Below, piece after piece: positions 48,756 through 60,581 of a stretch of DNA of 64,000 nt. The position numbers were made by a program, and so were the translations under genes. Numbering within the stretch: position 1 is the stretch's first letter; the number at the start of each line of letters is the position of its first letter. Under the pieces are notes generated by a model. That model saw nothing but the letters and a program-made list of their open reading frames with translations, ran no database searches and was not told the origin of the DNA. The stretch spans positions 1 through 64,000 of the forward strand of contig JAURVB010012877.1 in assembly GCA_033002965.1 (NCBI GenBank), given 5' to 3'. The DNA comes from Piper betle (Eukaryota; Streptophyta; Magnoliopsida; Piperales; Piperaceae).

Positions 48756-49714
48756 CTAAACCATTATAAGTTCTTCTTTATTTTTGGCACCATAAATTAA
48801 ACTATGAAATGGCTCATAAAACTCCTTTCTGTGAGCAATTGCACCTAATTTTTCACTCGTCTTCTTAAGGATATGCCAAATGCAAAGACGATGATATGTT
48901 GAAGGAAATGTCACTTTAATTGCTTTATCCATTGCAGGATCATGATCTGTAACAATTGTCCCTGGATGTCTTCCATCCATGCAGTTCAAAAATGTTTCAA
49001 ACAACCACACAAATGAATCAGTCTTCTCATTACCCAAAAAAGCACATCCAAATGTAATTGTTTGCCTGTGATGGTTTACTCCGGTGAATGGTACAAAAAT
49101 AAGTGCATATTTATTTGTATCATATGTTGTATCAAAAATTATCACATTTGAGAAATGTTGATAGTTTTTTCTTGCAATTCCATCCGCCCAAAAACAATGC
49201 TTCAATCTACCCTCATCATCTACTTCATAGGAATAAAAAAGGAGTCATTCATTTCTTTCATTTCCTCGAAATGTTCCAACAATAATTGGGCATCTATTTC
49301 CTTGATTTGTTTTTTACTTTTTGTCTGGGCATTTCTAATATCTTTCTCTGTACAACCAATATTTTCAGCCCCACCTACTTCAATTTCTAACACATACATT
49401 AGTTGAGAAGTTCTAATGTTAGCCTCTCCAAATGTATCAATCAAATTTCTGTGCACACTTGTAACATGCCTATGTGACTTGAGAAATTGAGTTTTTGACG
49501 GTGTCAGGAGTGCATGAGTATGTCCTTCTTCAAATTGCATGACCTTCCATGTACCCTCTGTGTTTTTAGTTATTCCGATGCGTGCATGAGCAAGGGAAGG
49601 ACAGCTTGCAAAAGCATTATTAAATGGGAAAATTAACACTCTGAGATGTGTGGACACATTGGGTCGTGACAGGTAAGCAAAGGTATTCTTTATGGCATGG
49701 ATGATACACTTCAA
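48756..49714 (-). pseudogene. FAR1/MULE-type transposase fragment
   Basis: Two open frames on the minus strand form one gene piece. The 164-residue upstream frame (49714-49220) has the FAR1-type DNA-binding end: a CPSLAHARIGI stretch, GTWKVMQFEEGHTHALL and the SHRHV segment. The 149-residue downstream frame (49205-48756) is the MULE transposase core: NVIIFDTTYDTNKYALIF (first Asp), GCAFLGNEKTDSFVWLFETF, TIVTDHDPAM (second Asp), and the YHRLCIWHI segment. A 1-nt deletion in a T-run near 49226 separates the frames. The sequence ends before the third catalytic residue and the SWIM zinc finger, so it is truncated at the C-terminus. Whether it derives from a FAR1-RELATED gene or a mobile MULE cannot be told. 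I find no terminal inverted repeats. Confidence 0.85.
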
Positions 49715-49799
49715 TACACAAGGTACTGTCTGAAATTAAAATTTATTCTTGAAGTATAGGTGGAGATTTGGAAATCATAAATACCCTAATAATATTTCC

Positions 49800-50511
49800 T
49801 ATAGCACCTTAGCATAATTTTATTTCAATTGCATGTATAATTTTCTCAATGCCATTCCTTATCGCATTCGTATGCCAAACAATTCATATTTACTTTTTTC
49901 AGCCAACTATAAATTAAATTACACCGTTTGTAAAATTAATACCTAACTTCCTATTTTCTCTTGATTTTCTGCAAATACATACCACTTATCATAATTTAGT
50001 CACATCATGATACTCAAGATCATGAAATGAAAATAACAAATCATGTCAGTAACGGCGTATACGTAATGTCGGTGCCGACAACAGTGACTACGGCAGCTGC
50101 AGCGACGGTCGCGGTGGCCTTTGGCATGGCCACAGTTTAATCAAGGGAGAACTCGGCGAGGGCTGGACTAGGGTGCCCAACTAAGGCAGGAGGAGGCCTG
50201 ACCAAGGCTGTTTTAGCTGGCCTACACCTGGCCAGTGGCAACAACAGCAAGCTGCCAGTGAAAACAACCTGACCTTGGCTAGGGCATGGAGAAGCCGGTT
50301 GTGATGGTGAGAAGAAAGGAAGAGGCAAGTCTGGAAGGGAGGAGATGGCCAGTAGGAGGTGATCCCATCAGAGGGAGCTCGCTGGCGGCGCAGCTCGTGG
50401 TGGCGGCAGCAACACAAAGTATTTCCCACTAGGGCATAATGGCTCAGCTAGGGGAGGCGTGGGAGTGAGTGAAGAGGATAAGGAGAGTTCAACCGGAGAA
50501 GGTGGCGGTGT
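49800..50511 (-). mobile_element. Family B LTR fragment, left part
   Basis: Aligns with 30350-31020 of the B 5' LTR ('tagcaccttagcataatt' to the GC-rich block). It is cut by the B solo LTR at 50512 and continues at 53028. Confidence 0.7.
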
Positions 50512-53022
50512 TGTAACACCCCAAATCCGGTTCACGCTCAGGAACCAAACTAAAATGTCAGTGGTTCGAGTTAGGTCAACTAACCCAAACCCAACTACTG
50601 CGGATCTACTCTCGGCATCTCAAAATGGAAGATGTTTATCTTTATGAATGGATGAATGCACAACTAATTCACATACCAAATAATTCTGATAAAAATTCAT
50701 ACAACAAGACGGACTGAGTTTCCCCTAAAAGTGCAATTAAGGGCCACCTGGTCAAATTAACATGTATATGTATATATATAATTAATAAAATATTCACATA
50801 ATAATTTCATTCAACTGTATAATTCATTTGTGTATTGAGTCTCAACTCAACAATTGATTTACATTCATCTTACCTAACTGAACTGGGTCTTGACCCATCT
50901 ATGCATTCTATTGACATTTCCTATTGATTCTGAGTCTTGACTTACTTGTTGTACTTATTCGATGTCTAAACATATTTATCACTAAGTCATCGTTTCTACT
51001 ACAACACAAATCATATCACACCACATCACCATGTATTGTATTTCATTACATCATCCTCAAAATATTAAACATGCTATCATCTAACAAGTGTGTATGCAAG
51101 AGTCATCATTACTCCTCTGTCCAGATTGGCTCACCCTACTCATGATCATCACTTACATATATTATAAAAACATGTCAGTAATGAGTGTTACTGGTCCAAA
51201 AATATAACTAATATCAAACTGGCTAAGAGAGCAAAATCTCATATGAAAGAAAACATTCATATACATCTTGTGAACTCTCTAAAGGGCACCTATTGAGGAG
51301 CCACTTGGTTGAAGACCCGATAGCATCCTGAACTGACTCTTTTGCTGCAACTGATGCCTCTCACGACATTTTCTTATTTCATACTCTAGTCCCTTGGGAC
51401 TACTAGTATATCATAAGCCCTCTCCTTACCTTCATAATCCTCTTGGCCTTTAGCACGAAGATCGGGTCCTCTCAGACAGTCGCCTTTCTTACCTTTTGAA
51501 CCACAAGTCCGGTCATGCTCTGTACTAAACAGTACCCATAACCCTCCACATTTCTCCGGGTGTGAGGAACTCAAAACGGGAGTTGTCAGGATCCCGGAAC
51601 AACCCACTTACTAATCCAGAGCTTGCTTTGACTGGCACGTGCACCCGCTCGTGGCACATGCAAGTCGGCTTTCCCATCTCTCGTCTCATTGAAAACTCGA
51701 GGAAATTATGTGTATGTCTGGGAAGGGATTTATACAATAGGCCCGAAGGCAACTTGAGGTGGATCTTATTTTCGAAAATATACTTGAGGGATCTCATCCT
51801 TGAGGGTTATTAATCTGGAAGATCGATCGACTAAATGACCTAAGTTAAGTGGGACTGACAAAACGCCACTTAACTTGTTATGCAAGTAATAAAATAATAC
51901 ACAATAAAATAGAGCGTAAAATAGGAAACGAGTCCTGATGGACCTGGTAGAAGCTCCGAGCGTGTCCTCATGCCTAGGTGACGTGCTCCTACTCCATGCC
52001 TACACAACAAGATCAAATACTAACGCCCAGTATAATGCATGAATGCTATACTCCTCATCAATCCATACAAGACAACATCTATTTACATGCATTTAAATTC
52101 AAACTTTAACTCACTATTATCATCCGTTAGCATGCATATAAATTTCAGTCAACACCTATTTACAATCACACCAAAATCACTATTTACAATCACACCAAAA
52201 TCATAAAACAATCAAATAAAATTGGATAAATTTCTATATCTAATCATCAATCATGCGATGACGAAAACAAAGTTGTGGCCAGCTCAAGTGAGGATTGTGG
52301 GGAAGAGGGAAGGGAGAAAAGAAGAAGGAAGTTGGGTGAGGAAGTTGGTGGCGGCTAGATGGTGAAAGCGTTGGATGTGTGGAATAAATAGATGTCAGAG
52401 GAGAAAATGAGTGGTCAATGAGAAAAACATGTGGTTGGGGAGAAAAACGAATGGTCAAGGAGAAAAACGAATGGTCAGGAGAAAAACCAATAGTCGATGA
52501 GAAAAACAAATGATCAGTGAGAAAAACAAATGGTCGATGAGAAAAATGAATGGTCGGTGAGAAAAATGAATAGTCGATGAGAAAAACAAATGGTCTCGTA
52601 ATTAAAACTTGACTTGACTCTGATTCTATAAAAATATTACTAACTCATAAAAATTCTAAAAATTCTAGAAAACATGGGAAAATCCCATAAAACATAATAC
52701 ACACAATATTACAATGACATGCTCTATAACTAAAAACCCACCCAAACTGCCCGTAAAGCTTCATAATGTGTTATTCAGCCAAAAAATAATTCTACTGATC
52801 TAATTAAAATAAATAAAGAAAAATTTGGTGTAATTTCATATATTCTGATAACTCATTATATTTGTTGTCTTACTAACGTTATGATCATATACTTGGGCAC
52901 ACATGACTCTCATGGACCGGCCTTGGCTCGTTAAGTGTGTTCTAAAATTGACCTGACTGAAAATACTAGTCGAACCGACTAGTTCAGACTATAAAACCCT
53001 TACTCGAGTCAGGGGCTTTACA
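50512..53022 (-). mobile_element. Family B solo LTR with TSD GGTGT
   Basis: TGTAACACCCCAAATCCGG to GGGGCTTTACA, 2511 bp, flanked by GGTGT at 50507-50511 and 53023-53027. It is inserted in another B LTR, so this is a same-family nested insertion. It carries short 'gagaaaaacgaatggtc' repeats (52410-52600). Confidence 0.92.
52395..52600. repeat. Short tandem repeat, ~20-bp units
   Basis: The GAGAAAAACGAATGGTC-type unit occurs about ten times in slightly varied form. The B solo LTR at 41150 has a single ancestral stretch at the equivalent place. Confidence 0.75.
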
Positions 53023-53027
53023 GGTGT

Positions 53028-53684
53028 CGACACTGCCGATGGCCAGCGGCAGACAGCATGGCCACGGAAAGGGGTGCATCGAGCTTGGGTTCGGGATGGG
53101 TGATAGGTCAAAAGAGATGAGGGAGGGAAGGGTCATGGTGAGGGGTCGCTTATGGTGGCAGTGCCGTCAGCAGCGGCAAGGAGAAGGTGTTGGTGAGGTG
53201 TCGGGATGGAGGGCCTGACCTGAGGGGTCGACAGGCTCAAGGAAGGAAAGCTGCATTGGCATTCTCGTAAATTAAACTTAACTCACTCCCGATACTAGAC
53301 AATACAAATAAATAAATTCCAAAAATATAAAATAAAATACCATACAAATAAAATAATAGTATCTTAACTCGAACGACATGTTCTAAGCCTATTAACCTAC
53401 CCAAAAATAATAACTAGTGTGTCCTAACATGATAAACAACTTAATTCTCATTATACGGTCCACTCAAAAAAAAAAGGTGTACACTCATATACTCTGATAA
53501 CTCATTTTGATGTTGCATAACTAACGTTATCATCATATACTTGGGTATACATGACCCTCATAACTCATAATGCACAGGAAAACCTAACCCAGGATGTAGC
53601 GTTCTTAAACTGACTCGACTGAAAATAACAATCAAACCAACAAATTCTGATTATAAAACTTGGACTCGGGTCAGAAATTTCACA
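53028..53684 (-). mobile_element. Family B LTR fragment, right part
   Basis: Continues 49800-50511 after the nested solo LTR, with a GC-rich remainder and the tail ending TCAGAAATTTCACA, a decayed form of GGGTTTTACA. Confidence 0.65.
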
Positions 53685-54700
53685 CTAGCAAATGTGGATG
53701 CCGGAAGTTTTATCAGTACGACCCATCAATACAACTAATTTCTTTTTTATTACTAGTTAACCTTAGGCCTGCCATTGCTGTGACTTAACATTATGAAAAT
53801 ATCAATACCATGTGCTTTAGTTTCCATTTTACTTCTCAGTCATATTAACTAAAGCGTACCAGGTTTGACATATTTTCACATTCGTCAAATCATGATTCAA
53901 CTAAACCATTTTATCCACATAGCAAATAACATTAGGATCATAAAATCTCCCTAAATTAACAACTAAATAGACCTAGTCAATAGCCTCCCGATCTCTAGAA
54001 CATCTTAGCTGTCTCCCTCGTAGTCTGAGTATGAAATAAACACTAAACACTACTACCCGACTAGCTATACATGTATGTCTGCATGATCTGTGCATGATAT
54101 GCCATGATTATATATGATTGATCACTCAATCACATGTTAAACATAAACACAACATCTATTTTATATCATATTAAGGAGGTATAATCTTCAAATAATCATA
54201 CGTAAAGCATACACAAAGTTTAAATATTAATTAAACTTCAATTAAAAAAGTCAAGCATGCTAGTTGCGGGACTGAGGGTCAGCATTATGGCGCTCAGTGT
54301 CTCAGCGCTATGGTAGTGGGATGTAGGTTTCCCATTCATATGACGGCCGTGTTGCTGCGACTCCCAGCATTGAGAGTCACGGCTCTAGTACCTTACTTAA
54401 TTTTTAATAATTTTATGTGCGTAGAGGTATGGCGCTACAACTCTCGGATTGAGAGTTGCGGCGTTGCATCGACTCCTTTTCTTTCTATTTGCTTAATGCC
54501 GTGGCAATACTAGCCAAAGCCATGACCCTGTGTAAACACCCTAATTTTTTTCGACTTTTGTTATTTTTGTTGAACCACCAAACGAAGTATAAACTTTATG
54601 AAATTTTTACCACGATTTCCTATCATGTTTTATGTTCAAAGGATTTTCAATTGTCTCCCCTAAAATTATTTGTCATTAGAGCATAACTAAGTTAAGCAAT
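53685..54700. repeat. Repeat E, copy 2
   Basis: Second copy of 47301-48045. It holds an extra ~250 bp (about 54405-54660) that includes a further 'ctcggattgagagttgcgg' motif resembling its neighbour, so copy 1 more likely lost this part. Confidence 0.6.
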
Positions 54701-54789
54701 TCATTGAAAGATGATGACTTCAATGAAGGAATAGAATGATAACTAGATGACCTAATGTTCCTTAAAATATAATGATAGAGATGGCCTAA

Positions 54790-55060
54790 TCAACTGTGCC
54801 ATTGGCATTTTGGACTTTGGGAAACAAAAGATACTCTGAATAAGGACAGGATAGATTCGACACATAAAGTCCCGTTTTTGTCCATTTCTTTAGCATTATG
54901 TGCCCCATTCGCCGATCCTTCATGCAAAAAAGGAGGGAAAGAATTCAATGGAGCAATCTTATTGGTGAATTGGGAAATAGAGAACAAATATTTGGAAATA
55001 TTTGGCACACCATAAACAAAATTGGTGGGAGGGCAGAAGACCCCACCTTGGTCCAATGAC
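54790..55060 (-). pseudogene. Possible copia pre-integrase fragment
   Basis: An 88-residue open frame contains VPNISKYLFSISQFTNKI, which resembles the conserved segment before the integrase of Ty1-copia elements. It lies downstream, on the same strand, of the copia gag piece at 55990-56261, the order expected for one decayed element. The rest of the frame is not recognisable. Confidence 0.35.
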
Positions 55061-55061
55061 C

Positions 55062-55282
55062 TAATAGTATTGACGAGCCGAGTCGAGTTGAGTATTTTCG
55101 AGTTTGAACCACATTGAGCTCGAGTTTCGAGCTAAACCAAGCCAAACATTCCCTAGCTCAACCTCTGTCGTTGTTCCACGAGCTAGGTTTTTTTCGAGGA
55201 CAAAATTAACGAGCACGAGTTCAAGCCCAATCGAGCTGAACGTAAAATGCTTACAAGCAAGTTTGGCTTGTTTACATCCCTA
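55062..55282. mobile_element. Possible hAT-like MITE
   Basis: The right end TAGGGATGTAAACAAGCC (on minus) and the GAGCTCGAG-rich body are typical of short hAT-related elements. The left end is degenerate (taatagtattgacgagcc) and no 8-bp TSD is seen. Confidence 0.35.
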
Positions 55283-55659
55283 CTTTCGTCCTAGGAAGAA
55301 TCATTATATATTTCATATATTTTATGTCTGTCACTTCTGCACTACCCTTGGCTGCACTCAGGTTTATGTGGAGTGCCTCGATCGCCATCTAAGTTGTCAA
55401 ATTAAATTATTCATATTAAATCGAGAAATTCACTAAATATGTTGACCTCAAAATATTGCTAGAACGAAATCTTATGATCTCACCCTAATCTAAAAATTAT
55501 AATTATATATCAATCGTATAATTCTATCATGCATGGAGTGGCTTGACGACATGTTAATCATACTTATTTATTAAGCATCAAACAAAATAATTAATTCCAA
55601 CATATTTTAAATATCATAAAGGTCACAACTTTCTTATTTATTTTAAGCATGCATTGAAA

Positions 55660-55781
55660 CACTAGTGGAAAAATGACTTTCTATGACAAAAGCCCATTTT
55701 TTGTGACAAATTTACCACTGAAAGTTTTGGTTATAAAAGCCCTAGCAACTTGTTTAGCAACGAAAACGTAATAGTGTAGTG
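55660..55781. mobile_element. Possible short CACTA-like element
   Basis: Begins CACTAGTGGAAAAATGAC and ends AATAGTGTAGTG, giving CACTA-type inverted ends only 122 bp apart. The 3-bp flanks (AAA and TAT) do not match, so the call is tentative. Confidence 0.4.
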
Positions 55782-55989
55782 TATGTAAACTCTTCAACCT
55801 TACTATATTCATCATAAAGTAATAATCTATTTAATCATCAACCAAACAATAACCAATTATATATGATGCATGTAATGCTTATTCTCTAATTTTGATATAA
55901 GAGACTAAGTACAGGACCGTAAACAGATATACCAACGAAGTAACCGCCACCCCTAGACCCCAAGGTAGTCGACAAGGGGATAAAGGAGA

Positions 55990-56261
55990 GAAGGCCTGGC
56001 CAAGAGTGAAAGAAGAGGGAAGTGTAGTCAAGGGAGACCATTTGTATCGAGAGCACCATTCTATACTCCCAAGTAAAAACCGTGTCTGAAGTTCCTCTAG
56101 CATTACGGGCAAGATGCCCGAGGTAATAGACATAATCAGTGGTTCATACTCAGAAGATAGTCCATCAAATGTATAAAACACGAGATTGTCATAGTAAACT
56201 GGCATCCAGCAGAAGCCAAATTGCCGGCAAGCTGTTTTACTTTTTCTAAATAGTCAGACAT
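55990..56261 (-). pseudogene. Copia gag (UBN2-like) fragment
   Basis: On minus: MSDYLEKVKQLAGNLASAG, then after a frameshift YYDNLVFYTFDGLSSEYEPL, both typical of the capsid region of Ty1-copia gag. It is truncated upstream exactly where the palindromic element begins (56266), and downstream after a LEELQTRFLLGS-like segment. Confidence 0.65.
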
Positions 56262-56265
56262 AAAG

Positions 56266-56816
56266 TGTTATGAATATTGTTAGTATTGTTAGTAAGATTG
56301 TAGTATTGTTAGTAGGGTTGTTAGTAGGGGTAATTGAGTAGGGGTGTTTGGGTAATTTCACTCGAAAGGGTGCCTACAAAAGGCGGTTGTAACAAAATTC
56401 TGTAACAACTTTGTTTTGAAATCAAATTCACCCTTTGGAGATTGTCTGCCCTTTTGGAGATTGGTATATCTGGAAAGGGTTTCTCCTCCAAGCTCCACAA
56501 CCAATTCTTTGCCCTTGACTGGCTTGGAACTCTGCTTTGCTAGTGCCATCTTGAGGACGAAGTTCCTGGATAAAAGGGAATGAAGATCAACAGCAACAAT
56601 GGTGGAATAAGGGCTGTAAATGCTGCAACCAGGAACCTTAGAGTGTGGAGCAATCTCCAAGAGGGTGAATTTGATTTAAAAACAAAGTTGTTACAGAATT
56701 CTGCTACAACCCCCTTTGTAGGCACCTCCCGAGTGAAATTATCCAAACACCCCTACTCAATTACCCCTACTAACAATACTACAATCCTACTAACAATACT
56801 AACAATATTCATAACA
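56266..56816. mobile_element. Palindromic element with inverted LTR-like arms, TSD TAAAG
   Basis: Both ends read inward TGTTATGAATATTGTTAGTA. The arms (56266 to about 56443 and about 56650 to 56816) are inverted copies, roughly 90% alike with one ~11-bp indel, and TAAAG flanks both sides (56261-56265 and 56817-56821). The arms look like an LTR U3/R region: TG start, a 'gcctacaaaagg' TATA-like box and a 'gtaacaactttg' stretch. The ~200-bp centre reads, on minus, like a gypsy pol C-terminal tail. The 5-bp TSD fits retroviral-type integrase. Confidence 0.7.
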
Positions 56817-57089
56817 TAAAGGCTCGTAAATAAACTAATATACTCGCATGAGGGCTCGAGTTGTCATTTACTCGATATAATTCCGATTCAACCTGCACGG
56901 ACTGGGCGCTCTAATCCTCGTGGCATGATCAAAGAGACTTGAAATGGAGAACTATAGGCAAACAGATGGGGTTTTACATGAAAAATTAAATACCGTGAAA
57001 GTTTCAATACGATGAACTTCTCATCAATATAGAGCTTACACCTTTGATGTCACCGTTGCAGCTAAATTAACTTAGTTTACATTGTATCA

Positions 57090-57142
57090 TCATCTATGCT
57101 GGGAATTAGTCCTTGTTGGAGTGTTGCCTGAAGAAATAGAAC
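57090..57142 (-). CDS. Last exon of an unidentified Ser-rich gene
   Basis: The acceptor TTTTATGCAG precedes 53 nt encoding a Ser/Thr-rich tail (SISSGNTPTRTNSQHR) and a TGA at 57090-57092. It joins the exon at 57384-57515 in phase (1 + 2 nt) across a 241-bp GT-AG intron (57143-57383) that contains a (TA)n run. The protein is not recognised. The composition is unlike any of the retroelements here. Confidence 0.5.
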
Positions 57143-57383
57143 CTGCATAAAATTTATATTTAATAATTGTCCGATCAAGATAATAAGATATATATATATA
57201 TATATTTATATACCCACAAAAATACATGCGCGTACACACACTCTTGCAACCACACAAGTAAACAAATACCACTATTTTTTCGACGATCTTTTAGAATGAA
57301 AAAAAATATATACAGGGGAAATCAAAGAAAAGACAAAAAAATATAATACATGATATGATTGTCAAGTTTTGAATGCCGATTAC

Positions 57384-57515
57384 CAGAAGACTTCTTTCCT
57401 TTTGTGGATTTTTGTATGTCATAGGTACGGTGGAATGCGTACGGCAATTGTGTGAGAGATCCCCACATTTTTTCAGCCAACAGATGGGTCTCCTTGGAGG
57501 AATTACGGACATTCG
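57384..57515 (-). CDS. Penultimate exon of an unidentified gene
   Basis: 132 nt with acceptor ACTATAACAG and donor TCTTCTG/GTAATC, open in a single frame (2 + 43 codons + 1). The peptide contains HLLAEKMWGSLTQLPYAFHR followed by a Lys/Ser-rich end. The phase fits both neighbours. I recognise no domain; the order of residues looks like genuine protein, not a chance frame. No promoter is visible in the window. Confidence 0.5.
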
Positions 57516-58706
57516 CTGTTATAGTTATGGATGGATTTTCCGTAATTCAATTGATTAACATATAAAAAAGTAAACGAAAAATTAACGATATGAAATTTCA
57601 AGCACATATAGTATTATTCAAACTACTTGAGAGAGCCACTTCATTGTTTCTGCTTGAATTTTTGGATAAACTTTATATATATGACCTATAGCTGGTATAG
57701 GTTATATGAGCTATATTTTTATTTTCAACAATTTAGTAGGTTTCACGACTCAAACTATGTAAATAAATATTAAAAATAATAGTAAGGGTATGTACAGATT
57801 TTGAACTCAATTTAATGTTTTTAACTCTTTCATCTAAATTATTATCAAAGTAATGGTATAAAAATTAATATCAAACTATCTTTATACTAGTGTATTCTTT
57901 AAAAACCAAAAATAGGTCATACTGATATTAAAAAAAGAAAACTTTTATCAGCCTTACAATGTGGAACCCATTAAAAAAGATTCAAATCAGATGTATGGCT
58001 TGTATAAACTATACGAGGTTCAGTTCACCTTGTTTTTCTTTTTTTTGTTCAAGTTCAACAAGGGTTAGCATGACTTGAATTTGAGTCAAACAGTATATGA
58101 GTTGAACTTCCCTAAGTTCATTTTTGAAAGAATGACTATGGTCTATTTACACTTACATCTATCATTAGAAAGAAATTTGGGGGGCCATCTTAATTGGTGG
58201 GTCAGATTGAATTATTGACATGGGCTAAGTCCATGAGTGTCAAGAATGATCTACAAAATTAGTATCACATTTAATACTTATTAAGGTATAATCCGGTGTA
58301 CTAAGATGGATTAGTGATCTTTAAATTGGGTTAGTCATTAAGAATACTTAGATCATAAGAGAGGTTATTATAGTTTTTTATTGCAATCCTAATTCACCTA
58401 AACGTCTATTTTGTATGTTACCAAAACACTATAAATATCATATTTTAATTTTAAAAAGTTAATATTTTAAAATTTCAACCATTTCTATGTTCTAGGAGTT
58501 GTTCCCGCGTGAACGCCAACGCACAAATAGGTCCGAGAGTTTTATTTTTTGGATTAAAACATGTCTAAAGTTATACAAACATACTTTTGAGTAAATTATC
58601 AAACTGAAATACCCTTCTGCCAGTCGTCAATTCAAACTACCTTCTAATCAATCCAACAAAAGCTAGTTAGCACCCTAACATATAATTATGTGCCTGAGTA
58701 TCATAC
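57516..58706 (-). other. Probable intron of the unidentified gene
   Basis: An AT-rich 1191-bp stretch between two exon-like blocks, beginning (on minus) GTATGATACT and ending ATAACAG. No repeat or open frame of note. Confidence 0.4.
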
Positions 58707-59168
58707 CTCTAGACTGTGAGTTATTTGAGTAGCCACCAGACCACCCGTTTGGACGACGAGCTCAAAGATGACCTTGTAGATGCCGGAACACTATAGGATT
58801 GCAGAATCAGACTGCCGAGTCATGTTTCCGTGACTTGAGCTCGCAGAGGAGGAAGACGACAATTTATTTGGGCTGCTTTCATGCAGCCTGGAACTGAAGC
58901 GATGACTTTGCGAATGCCGGCCGTGGCTAACATTAGTATAATCATTCTGGCTACTCAAATTAGACGTGGATGGAGTGGAATCTTTTGGGTAGAGTAATGC
59001 AAAGGCGGACGATCACTTCTAGTTGTAGTTCTTGAAAGATATTGACTATCTGTGCTAGAAAGTGAGGATGGTAGCTGGGCAGACGATTTTCCTTGTGTAG
59101 AAGAATGGATTGAGAACGAGTATAAGGACTTTCGAGACCAAGATGCGTCAGATGTATCAGTTGAATAT
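58707..59168 (-). pseudogene. Ser-rich exon with three frameshifts, unidentified gene
   Basis: The acceptor TTTTTGCTACAG and the donor CTAGAG/GTATGA bound 462 nt. The protein is strongly Ser-rich (SWSRKSLYSFSIHSS, SSTDSQYLSRTTTRSDRPP, NLSSQNDYTNVSHGRHSQSH, ending SGGYSNNSQSR). Three single-base frame changes are needed to read it through: one base missing in an A-run near 58984, one extra near 58796 and one extra near 58744. After these the exon ends in the phase required by the next exon. It is either a young pseudogene or a real exon with assembly indels. A possible upstream 69-nt exon (59326-59394, flanked by AG and GT) does not match in phase. Similar Ser-rich tails occur in many plant proteins, so I give no name. 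Confidence 0.5.
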
Positions 59169-59394
59169 CTGTAGCAAAAACGAAGAATGATCGTTGTTAG
59201 TGGCAATATTCAAGCTCAGTCTGACACAATATAAGAATTTTGTTTAACACAAATTTGACTCTGTTTGCAATTGAGCGGAATATAGGGTAAAATTCATTCC
59301 GAGCTCCGGTTGCAAAATTCCTTACCCTAGCCATTTGGTGGTAACATTGGATGTAATTCCACTCAAACCTTAGGATGTGTCCCAATAACATCTC

Positions 59395-59829
59395 CTGAAA
59401 ATGTGAGTAGTCATTGCCTAAGTAGATCTTATGTGTCCAACCAACTCTAGAAATAATCTAGCCGATGCGCTTCCCTCTCCCAATTCACTAGACCTAAATC
59501 CTTTGAGTTTGGACTTGAAATTTTATATGATTAAAGTCCACAGTGTTCTTTAACACTACGTTTTTACCAAGCCTATTTGGAGTTTTAAGCCTATGAACAA
59601 AACTTATAAAATTAGTGTGCGGTCCAAGAACATTGTTCCCAGGTGTGCATGTGTTGAGGTGTTGCCTCATTCTACATGGCAATGTGATCCGAGGTTAATT
59701 CGGATTTCATCTCATTACTAGGTTATGTGAAGTGAGCTCGCTGAGCTAGGATAAGGAGCTCGACCCATCTAGGTCTGCAGGATTCATCTAGTTTATTTAT
59801 GTTTGGCTCCTTCAATGTTGAGTGTAATT
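59395..59829. other. Spacer, no gene recognised
   Basis: Mixed sequence with short open frames only. It could hold further upstream exons of the Ser-rich gene, but no splice-bounded frame is convincing. Confidence 0.4.
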
Positions 59830-60581
59830 ACAATTTAAACATAGGATGGTGTCTGACATCGTTTTATCGGATCCCTCCTATGCCAAGCCAATCAACTGTG
59901 TTTCCCATAGTTTAATAAAATTACAAAGATGAGATCCCTTGTTGATTTTTGAAATAAAAATCTAGAAATTTATTATGTAAGCCCCTAACTAAGCCAATTA
60001 TATAATAACACTTGGTTTAACAGATTTCATTAATAAGAGAGTGAGTTATATAGATCTTTTATACCCTAAAGTAGTGCAATATAAACAGGCATTGTGAATG
60101 CAACCATGGTTAAAAGAATTGTGGCATTAACCTCATTGTTCCTAACCACGTCAGTACTGTGGCACATAATATATGGAGGATGTGAAGGCACAAATGCATG
60201 TATGTATGCATGCAACTATGAAGTCGTCGAGTTTAGTCCAGCACTTATTGTATGATGTTTGGTCGTGTCGGCCTCAACTTACCACCTTGTGATGGATTCT
60301 AAAGTCATACGATTTTACGTGGGTATTAAGTAGCCATTTGTTAGTATTGTATATTAGTGGCTATTTTTGGATCGGTAATCAATCTTGGTTGATATCTGAC
60401 AGATTTTCTATATTTATAAGATGAGTATGCAGATTACTAGCCAGCGTAGGGGGACGAAGCAGAGGTGCATGGTGGGGGTTGGTACTATGCATTGATGTGT
60501 ACGACTTATTCTGTGATGAATCTATATATTTTGGGAAATTTGTTATGTATTTGAGATTTATATATTATCAGGAACTATGGG
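59830..60581 (+). mobile_element. Family D LTR fragment (D3)
   Basis: Aligns with 44560-45300 of D2 ('gatgagatcccttgtt', 'cattaataagagagtgag', 'catgtatgtatgcatg' landmarks). Its left edge is diffuse and it ends where the next D LTR starts. Confidence 0.55.

Noticed and set aside
55879..56205. 108-residue open frame as an independent gene
   Set aside because: Its N-terminal part is copia gag; the rest is frameshifted readthrough.
59326..59394. Possible upstream exon of the Ser-rich gene
   Set aside because: Has AG and GT borders and one open frame, but its phase does not fit the next exon; left unannotated.
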